NCBI GenBank assembly: GCA_002068015.1
Contig: MVRV01000130.1
Coordinates: 1-58,828 of the forward strand
DNA length: 58,828 bases
Direction: 5' to 3'
DNA from: Smithella sp. PtaU1.Bin162
GTDB lineage: Bacteria > Desulfobacterota > Syntrophia > Syntrophales > Smithellaceae
In this document: piece by piece, positions 54,094 through 58,828 of the stretch
How positions within the stretch are numbered: position 1 is the stretch's first letter
Layout of the letters: each line of letters begins with the position of its first letter
Position numbers and translations under genes: made by a program
The notes under the pieces: generated by a model
Told to the model about the DNA's origin: nothing
Databases searched by the model: none
The model's input: only the letters and a program-made list of their open reading frames with translations

Positions 54094-54702
54094 TCATATA
54101 TTTTCAGCTAAAGGATTCAGAGTTCCAAGACGGAGGACTTTCGGCTCTCCTGTAACATCGAATATGGTTGAAGCCACCCCGATTTCACATTTTCCGCCAT
54201 CCAGAATAAGATCAACATCCAATTTTACATCATCGGCGGATATAGCGGCTTCCTCTCCGGATATATTAACAGAAGTTATAGCCAGCGGCACACCCAGTTC
54301 CTTAAGTATTGCCTGATTTACCGGATGTTCAGATATTCTTATGCCAACAGTCTTTAATCCGGCAGATACTATATCTGAAACAGCATCACTCTTTTCAAAT
54401 ATCATAACAAGTGGTCCGGGCCAATATTTTTCCATATACTTTTCAGCTTTCGGAGTTATATTTTTCACAAGAGTTTTAATTTGTGATTTATCTGCAACAA
54501 ACACATTAAAAGGTTTATTGTGTGGTCTTTTTTTTATTTCATAAGCTTTATTTACTGCAACTTCATCACCAGCCACAGCCATAAGACCATAAACAGTATC
54601 AAAAGGACATACGACTAATCCGCTGTTTTTTAACACATTCACTGCTTCTTTAATAATCTCCGGTTCTGGCGCCTTTGTATTAATTTTTAACTTTCTGGAC
54701 AT
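54094..54702 (-). CDS. Sua5/YrdC-family protein (canonical motifs)
   Basis: Sua5/YrdC enzymes make threonylcarbamoyl-AMP from threonine, bicarbonate and ATP for tRNA t6A37 modification. This 202-residue protein keeps the expected motifs: PFDTVYGL near residue 33, the KxR element in YEIKKRPHNKPF, and SxN in TSVNISG. AAGGAGGGG lies before the ATG. It has the short YrdC form with no Sua5 C-terminal domain. Its place in this operon, next to a divergent copy, suggests a role beyond tRNA modification, or simply a housekeeping gene within the unit. Confidence 0.85.
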   Translation of the reverse strand: MSRKLKINTKAPEPEIIKEAVNVLKNSGLVVCPFDTVYGLMAVAGDEVAVNKAYEIKKRPHNKPFNVFVADKSQIKTLVKNITPKAEKYMEKYWPGPLVMIFEKSDAVSDIVSAGLKTVGIRISEHPVNQAILKELGVPLAITSVNISGEEAAISADDVKLDVDLILDGGKCEIGVASTIFDVTGEPKVLRLGTLNPLAENI

Positions 54703-54827
54703 GATTTTCCCCTCCTTATATTTTACGTTAATTATCTTGCTGTTTAATTAAATTCCTATTGTTTAACATCTTCTAACATCAAGTAAATCATTGTTTTAAA
54801 GTATTCATTAGTAACTAGTATCGGGAA

Positions 54828-55460
54828 TCATTTTTCACTGTTACTGTATTTTTGAATCAATTCCGTTATTTTCCTGGCAGGAACAATGCCTTCCCGAATA
54901 ATCTTAATGTCATCGGATGACATATCAAGAATTGTTCCACTTCCTTCTTTATATTTACATGATCCATAATCCAAAGCTATATCGACTGCATTTTCACCGA
55001 ATTCCTTAGCAGATTCAAAAGTTCTACTCAGTTGTCCTCCTGACTTTGCTGCCCTAGTAAATGCCAAAGGAATTTTTATAACATTATAGATAGCAGCCAC
55101 AACCGGGTTTTCGTTCCAGGAAACTCCCAAAGAGGAAAGTCCCGGTGCCAGCAGATCCAATGTATTTTGTTTTTTTCGCAAGATCAAAACCATCGGCGCC
55201 GGTAAAATTTCTTTTATAATCTTTCTGGAAAGTATTGAGAGATCTGCATATTTATCGATGTCATCCGGGTGAATAAAAGCCTGAACCGGATAATCCTCTG
55301 GAACATCGATAATTTTTCTCATTTTTTTTAAAGATAGTTCCTGCATGGAACTGCATACCAAGGCATAAGCAACATCGGAAGGCAAAAGAGCAACAGCTCC
55401 CTTTTCTATTGCCTGTGCTACTTTAATAATATTTGATGGTGAAGACTTCAAAATTTCCAT
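54828..55460 (-). CDS. Divergent YrdC-like protein with altered active-site motifs
   Basis: The 210-residue protein has the YrdC fold (start ALLPSDVAYALVCS; end region LDYGSCKYKEGSGTILDMSSDDIKIIREG) but the active-site motifs are changed: PSDVAYAL instead of PTDTVYGL, KKMRKIIDVPEDYPVQAFI instead of a KxRP...KPL segment, and FTRAAKSGG instead of TSANxSG. The ATP- or carbamate-handling is therefore probably altered or lost. It lies between an isopropylmalate-synthase-like gene and a canonical YrdC gene, 26 bases from the former. It may be a specialised carbamoyl-AMP-type enzyme or a regulatory partner; no function is established. Confidence 0.75.
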   Translation of the reverse strand: MEILKSSPSNIIKVAQAIEKGAVALLPSDVAYALVCSSMQELSLKKMRKIIDVPEDYPVQAFIHPDDIDKYADLSILSRKIIKEILPAPMVLILRKKQNTLDLLAPGLSSLGVSWNENPVVAAIYNVIKIPLAFTRAAKSGGQLSRTFESAKEFGENAVDIALDYGSCKYKEGSGTILDMSSDDIKIIREGIVPARKITELIQKYSNSEK

Positions 55461-55485
55461 GTATCACCTCTTGTAGTATTTTTAT

Positions 55486-56685
55486 TTAAATCGATTTGGT
55501 TATGACACTTTCCGCCACTTCTTTTAATTTAATATCAGTAATTTTTTCTTTAGTATTTCCCAATTTCTTTATTATTTCTAAAATTTCTTTTAACTGACTT
55601 TCTTCAGGATACATACCCATTTTATTCAAAATAAATCTTATTCCATGGGATCCCGTGTGTTTACCAATTATAATTTCCCTTTTATGCCCAACCAACTCTG
55701 GTGTTAATGGCTCATAAGTTGCCATATGCTCAAGCACACCATGAACATGAATTCCTGACTCATGAGCAAAGGCATTAGCACCCACAATCGGTTTATTCGG
55801 TGGCACCGGCATTCTCGAATATTCAGCAACAAGCTCTGACAGAGGAACTAATTGACGGAACTCTCTTATTGTCTTGATTCCGTATAAGATTAATAAGCTT
55901 GCAGATACTTCATCCAATCTTGCATTACCTGCTCTATCACCTAAACCATTGACCGTAACCTGGACCTGTTCCGCGCCAGCCTCTATTCCCGCCAATGAAT
56001 TAGCCACAGACATACCGAAATCATTATGGCAATGAACACTCACCGGTACTTTAGCTATAGTTTTAATTTCACTTATCAGCTGATACATTGCTCTGGGAGT
56101 CATTACACCCACGGTATCATTCACGCTGATAATAGAAGCGCCGGCATTCTGGACTTCTGAATAGAACTCCTTTAAATATTCCGGAGAACTTCGAGTCGCA
56201 TCTTCGGCTGAAAACTCTACCTTAAGTTTATTTTCCAAAGCATACTTTGTTGATGCTATAGCCCTCTTTATTACTTCATCACCCGTCATCTTTAACTTAT
56301 ACTTCATATGCAGGTTCGAAGTTGCAATAAATAAATGGACATAATCCACTTTACATTTAATTGCCGCATCTATATCTTCTTCCAAAGCTCTAGCTACCCC
56401 CGCAATTTTCGCATGAAGTCCCGCATCCGTGATCATTTTGATTGCAGTAAGTTCATCACTGGAAACTATCGGGAAACCCGCCTCAATAATATCCACTCCA
56501 ATGTCGTCTAGCCTCTGAGCAATTCTCATTTTTTCTTCAGGTGAAAAATAAACCCCCGGGGTTTGCTCACCATCCCGCAGAGTCGTATCTAATATTTGGA
56601 CATTTCCAGGCAATCTCAGATATTTCGCTGTCTCTTTAATATAAGAATGTACTAATTCTTCCGACATACTAATATCTTTTATCAT
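55486..56685 (-). CDS. Homocitrate/isopropylmalate-synthase-family enzyme (DRE-TIM, short form)
   Basis: The 399-residue protein is a DRE-TIM metallolyase-family acyltransferase: the DTTLRDGEQ motif (residues 33-41), SVNDTVGVMTP, the metal-binding HCHNDFGMSVANSL, GLGDRAGNARLDEV, and AHESGIHVHGVLE. The long LeuA allosteric domain is missing. The family includes homocitrate synthase (NifV/AksA), citramalate and isopropylmalate synthases, and Re-citrate synthases of anaerobes, and I cannot choose among them. It lies 119 bases after the repeat peptide gene and 25 bases before the divergent YrdC gene, so it may act on a small-molecule donor used in peptide modification, which is inference. Confidence 0.75.
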   Translation of the reverse strand: MIKDISMSEELVHSYIKETAKYLRLPGNVQILDTTLRDGEQTPGVYFSPEEKMRIAQRLDDIGVDIIEAGFPIVSSDELTAIKMITDAGLHAKIAGVARALEEDIDAAIKCKVDYVHLFIATSNLHMKYKLKMTGDEVIKRAIASTKYALENKLKVEFSAEDATRSSPEYLKEFYSEVQNAGASIISVNDTVGVMTPRAMYQLISEIKTIAKVPVSVHCHNDFGMSVANSLAGIEAGAEQVQVTVNGLGDRAGNARLDEVSASLLILYGIKTIREFRQLVPLSELVAEYSRMPVPPNKPIVGANAFAHESGIHVHGVLEHMATYEPLTPELVGHKREIIIGKHTGSHGIRFILNKMGMYPEESQLKEILEIIKKLGNTKEKITDIKLKEVAESVITKSI

Positions 56686-56804
56686 CTGCTTTCATTACCG
56701 ACTTTTTATAGATTCATTAAATTTATTTGTCCTCAAATGATCAAAAGGGGAGGCTATCTTTTTCTCATTTAAGGCAGCTTCTTGGCATTTTTGTTAATTA
56801 ACGT

Positions 56805-57053
56805 TTATGGGGTGACACCAATTCCACCACAACCATCATTCGTCGCAGGGGTAACACCGATTCCACCGCAACCATCATTCGTCGCAGGAGTAACACCGAT
56901 TCCACCGGAGCCATCATTGGTTGCAGGGGTAACACCGATTCCACCGCAACCGTCATTCGTCGCAGGAGTGACACCGATTCCACCGGAGCCATCATTGGTT
57001 GCAGTTTGAATTACATTTTCGATCTCTATATCTCTAATTTCATACTCTCCCAT
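56805..57053 (-). CDS. Putative multi-core RiPP precursor: short leader plus five 13-residue repeats
   Basis: The 82-residue peptide starts with an acidic 17-residue leader (MGEYEIRDIEIENVIQT) and then consists of five perfect-register copies of ATNDGxGGIGVTP, with x being Ser in repeats 1 and 3 and Cys in repeats 2, 4 and 5. The last repeat ends the protein. AAGGAGG lies seven bases before the ATG, a very strong ribosome binding site. It stands 81 bases after a radical SAM/SPASM gene, the normal arrangement of peptide-modifying radical SAM systems. I interpret it as a precursor with several identical product units, released by proteolysis. A TATAAT at 57,120-57,125 could give it its own promoter, but no -35 box is visible. 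No homologous family is known to me. Confidence 0.8.
   Translation of the reverse strand: MGEYEIRDIEIENVIQTATNDGSGGIGVTPATNDGCGGIGVTPATNDGSGGIGVTPATNDGCGGIGVTPATNDGCGGIGVTP
56808..57002 (-). repeat. Five 39-bp tandem repeats encoding the peptide cores
   Basis: Five units of exactly 39 bases without spacers. Two sequence classes are visible: the Ser class (units 1 and 3, 56,964-57,002 and 56,886-56,924; codons GCA-ACC, GGC-TCC, ACT-CCT) and the Cys class (units 2, 4 and 5; codons GCG-ACG, GGT-TGC, ACC-CCT/CCA). Units 1-2 and 3-4 thus form a duplicated 78-base pair, and unit 5 is an extra Cys unit. The protein sequence is constant apart from Ser/Cys. Confidence 0.95.
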
Positions 57054-57134
57054 TTATTTTCCTCCTTGGAGTTTATTACCTGATTTGAGAATAAGAATAA
57101 AAGCCTCCCCCCTTACAAAATTATACCGGCCTAT

Positions 57135-58550
57135 TTATGATTCGCTGAGAATTTTTCTTGTTATTCCTCTATATATTTCACAAAATCTTTCATCCGGTTG
57201 ATAAATATCATTAAATTTATATTCCGAATGCCCAAGACATTCTCCCTGGCAAACACCCTCCAGGGCACAACCTCTACAATGATTAACATTCATATATGTT
57301 CTCATCACTAAACTTCGATAGACGTCAGATTTCAGCATTTTATCAAATTCGTCGATATGGCCAAGATGAAGTGACATTGCCCTGCAGGGGAAAATATCAC
57401 CTGACGGTTCTACTGCAAGTAACATCCCTGTTCCAGGACATGAATTATGGTCCTCATTGACAGCATCCCAAGGCGATATTTGGTAGCTTTTGGAAAAAAG
57501 GAGTCTTCTTAATGGATTATGCCAATAACCTGCAATATTCATTCTCTGATCTACTGCATAGCGATAAAGAGAATAGAATTTATTCACTATCTCTTCTGTA
57601 GTGTGTGTCCTTTGATTCATTAAATACTCATTACCAAAAGCCAACAGCAAAATAAGTGTCTTGATTCCTTTGGATTTGGTATAATCAGTCATCCGATTAT
57701 CGAAATGATCGAAATTCAGACTGCTAATGACAGAAGAAGTAAAAACCTCTACTCCATGTTTCAGCATCAAATCTATACCCTTCTCTATCGCTTTGAATGT
57801 ATTTTCCCCTTTGGTTGTAATCCTGTTCACATCATTCGTTTCAGCTAAACCGTCAATACTGATATAAACTTTTCCCTTATATTTGCTGAAGAGTTGAGCA
57901 CATTCTTCGGTAATTAATGAACCATTTGTTGTCATATCCCAACGAATATAGAGACCATGCTCTTCCCCATTACCAAAATGTTCCATCACACGTTTTATTA
58001 CTCTCCAGTTAATTAGAGGTTCACGACCAAAAAATTTAATTATTAGACGTTTCTTTCCATTAGCTTTTAGAACATCAATAACCGTCTGAATTGTTTTACT
58101 GGCCATTTCAAAGCTCATCAATTTTTCCGTGTAATTCTTTAGTTCTAATCTTCTTTTCGAACCATTATCCGACCAATCCGCAAAACAATATTTACAGTTG
58201 AAATTACAGGATTCAGCTATGCTCAATTGCAGCGCACCGATATAATATCCTGTAGTCAGCTTATTTTCTCTCTGTGCAAGCTTCTCATTAAAAAAAGTCC
58301 TCTCATCATCTCCCAGTGGAACTAAATAATGAAGCTTTGTAAGCTCATTTATTGTTTTGCCAATACCATTTCCAGATTGTTCCCGGAATAATATGGCAGG
58401 ACTTATTGGATTTTTGAATTTATTTAAGAGTTCTAAAATATTTTGATTGATTTGTTTCAGATTACCATAAAGGGAATGATAAACTACATATCCCCCTTTT
58501 GCCCTTGGAATGATTTGCAAATAGTCTGATTGTTTTAATTTCGCTTCCAT
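57135..58550 (-). CDS. Radical SAM/SPASM peptide-modifying enzyme with PqqD-like N-terminal domain
   Basis: The 471-residue protein has an N-terminal region of about 90 residues (GGYVVYHSLYGNL, NELTKLHYLVPLGDDE) that resembles the PqqD-type leader-binding domain (RRE), the radical SAM core with CxxxCxxC as CNFNCKYC (Cys115, Cys119, Cys122), and a SPASM domain whose cysteines fit the two-auxiliary-cluster pattern (Cys371, 389, 425, 428, 434, 438, 457). FGREPL stands where FGGEPL is usual. Such enzymes form C-C, C-S or other crosslinks on peptides. The likely substrate is the repeat peptide encoded next. GGGGGG precedes the ATG. No promoter can be read reliably in the 278 AT-rich bases upstream. 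Confidence 0.9.
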   Translation of the reverse strand: MEAKLKQSDYLQIIPRAKGGYVVYHSLYGNLKQINQNILELLNKFKNPISPAILFREQSGNGIGKTINELTKLHYLVPLGDDERTFFNEKLAQRENKLTTGYYIGALQLSIAESCNFNCKYCFADWSDNGSKRRLELKNYTEKLMSFEMASKTIQTVIDVLKANGKKRLIIKFFGREPLINWRVIKRVMEHFGNGEEHGLYIRWDMTTNGSLITEECAQLFSKYKGKVYISIDGLAETNDVNRITTKGENTFKAIEKGIDLMLKHGVEVFTSSVISSLNFDHFDNRMTDYTKSKGIKTLILLLAFGNEYLMNQRTHTTEEIVNKFYSLYRYAVDQRMNIAGYWHNPLRRLLFSKSYQISPWDAVNEDHNSCPGTGMLLAVEPSGDIFPCRAMSLHLGHIDEFDKMLKSDVYRSLVMRTYMNVNHCRGCALEGVCQGECLGHSEYKFNDIYQPDERFCEIYRGITRKILSES

Positions 58551-58828
58551 AAGATCCCCCCACCCTTATCTTTATTAAAAGCGTTTCATTTTTATATTAA
58601 CAATCTGTCCTGATGAAAGTTCCCCGATTTTTCATCAATTTTTTTTCAATATTTTTTTACCGGCACCTCCTAATATTTTATATATTTATAGTTAATAATG
58701 TTAATAATAAACACTACCCTGTTTTCAGGCTAGCAACATAATACTTTTAAGAAAAAAAATAAACATATTTTTCTCCAGATAAGGGTTAGTCTTTTTCTCA
58801 TTTTTTTATTCGTTAGACAGCTCCTTGA
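58551..58828. other. AT-rich region upstream of the radical SAM gene, no gene recognised
   Basis: These 278 bases contain long A/T runs and no open frame of useful size. An AGGAGGTG on the minus strand near 58,664-58,671 is not followed by a start codon at proper distance with a frame worth reporting. The promoter of the radical SAM operon should lie here, but I cannot fix its boxes. Confidence 0.6.

Larger units (their letters stand above)
56747..57110. repeat. Inverted repeat flanking the peptide gene
   Basis: GGGGAGGCT at 56,747-56,755 and AGCCTCCCC at 57,102-57,110 are perfect nine-base inverted copies that enclose the peptide gene and its ribosome binding site. Outside these bases similarity fades. 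It may be chance, a processing or regulatory structure, or a remnant of mobility. Confidence 0.3.

Noticed and set aside
56808-57002. Possible CRISPR array
   Set aside because: The units are directly adjacent without spacers and encode a peptide; no cas genes are in the window.
56782-57009. Open frames on the plus strand and in another minus frame across the peptide gene
   Set aside because: The 39-base repeat is a multiple of three, so all frames stay open. Only the minus frame 56,805-57,053 has a ribosome binding site, a leader and a sensible position after the radical SAM gene.
58650-58675. AGGAGGTG upstream of the radical SAM gene as sign of a further small precursor gene
   Set aside because: No start codon at proper spacing opens a frame longer than about six to twelve residues.

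Overview
The window is almost entirely a flagellar and chemotaxis chromosome region from a Gram-negative, motile bacterium, most likely a deltaproteobacterial anaerobe of the Syntrophales type (Syntrophus/Smithella relatives). The P and L ring genes show an outer membrane. The gene order, MotE next to FliJ, and sigma-54 control of flagella fit Deltaproteobacteria. A BadI-like ring-cleaving hydrolase beside the cluster fits a syntrophic degrader. The genus-level guess is inference only.

Positions 1-37,743 are a minus-strand flagellar block. Read in transcription order it holds: (a) 37,743-32,267, a SPOR/TPR protein, an FlrB-like kinase and an FlrC-like sigma-54 activator; (b) 32,212-25,410, flgB-flgC-fliE-fliF-fliG-fliH-fliI-fliJ-motE, closed by a terminator; (c) 25,178-20,943, fliK-flgD-flgE, closed by a terminator; (d) 20,595-6,370, fliL-fliM-fliN-fliO-fliP-fliQ-fliR-flhB-flhA-flhF-flhG-fliA, then a second FliL-like gene, a kinase-like gene, two small genes, a second FliK-like gene and flhX; (e) 6,087-1, flgF-flgG-flgA-flgH-flgI-flgJ, then flgM-flgN-flgK, with flgK cut by the window edge. 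Units b to e each start directly behind a -24/-12 (sigma-54) promoter that I can read, and flgM also has a sigma-28-like promoter.

Positions 37,937-40,309 (+) are a sigma-54 promoter followed by a PilZ gene, motA and motB. Positions 47,581-40,328 (-) are a chemotaxis operon (cheR-cheD-HDOD-cheY-cheX-cheB-cheA-cheY-cheX), again behind a -24/-12 promoter. Its CheA carries an extra MshEN-like repeat domain. Positions 48,004-51,492 (+) are an orphan sigma-54 response regulator, a BadI-like hydrolase and a tartrate/D-malate-type dehydrogenase.

The accessory region is 58,550-51,513 (-), a compact seven-gene set: a radical SAM/SPASM enzyme with a PqqD-like N-terminus, a small peptide made of a short leader plus five 13-residue repeats, a homocitrate/isopropylmalate-synthase-like enzyme, a divergent YrdC-like protein, a canonical Sua5/YrdC protein, and two M16 peptidase homologues, one with and one without the zinc motif. 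The first two and last two genes parallel PQQ-type peptide maturation (precursor, radical SAM enzyme, M16 protease pair). This looks like an undescribed multi-core ribosomal peptide (RiPP) system and is the strongest novelty candidate here.
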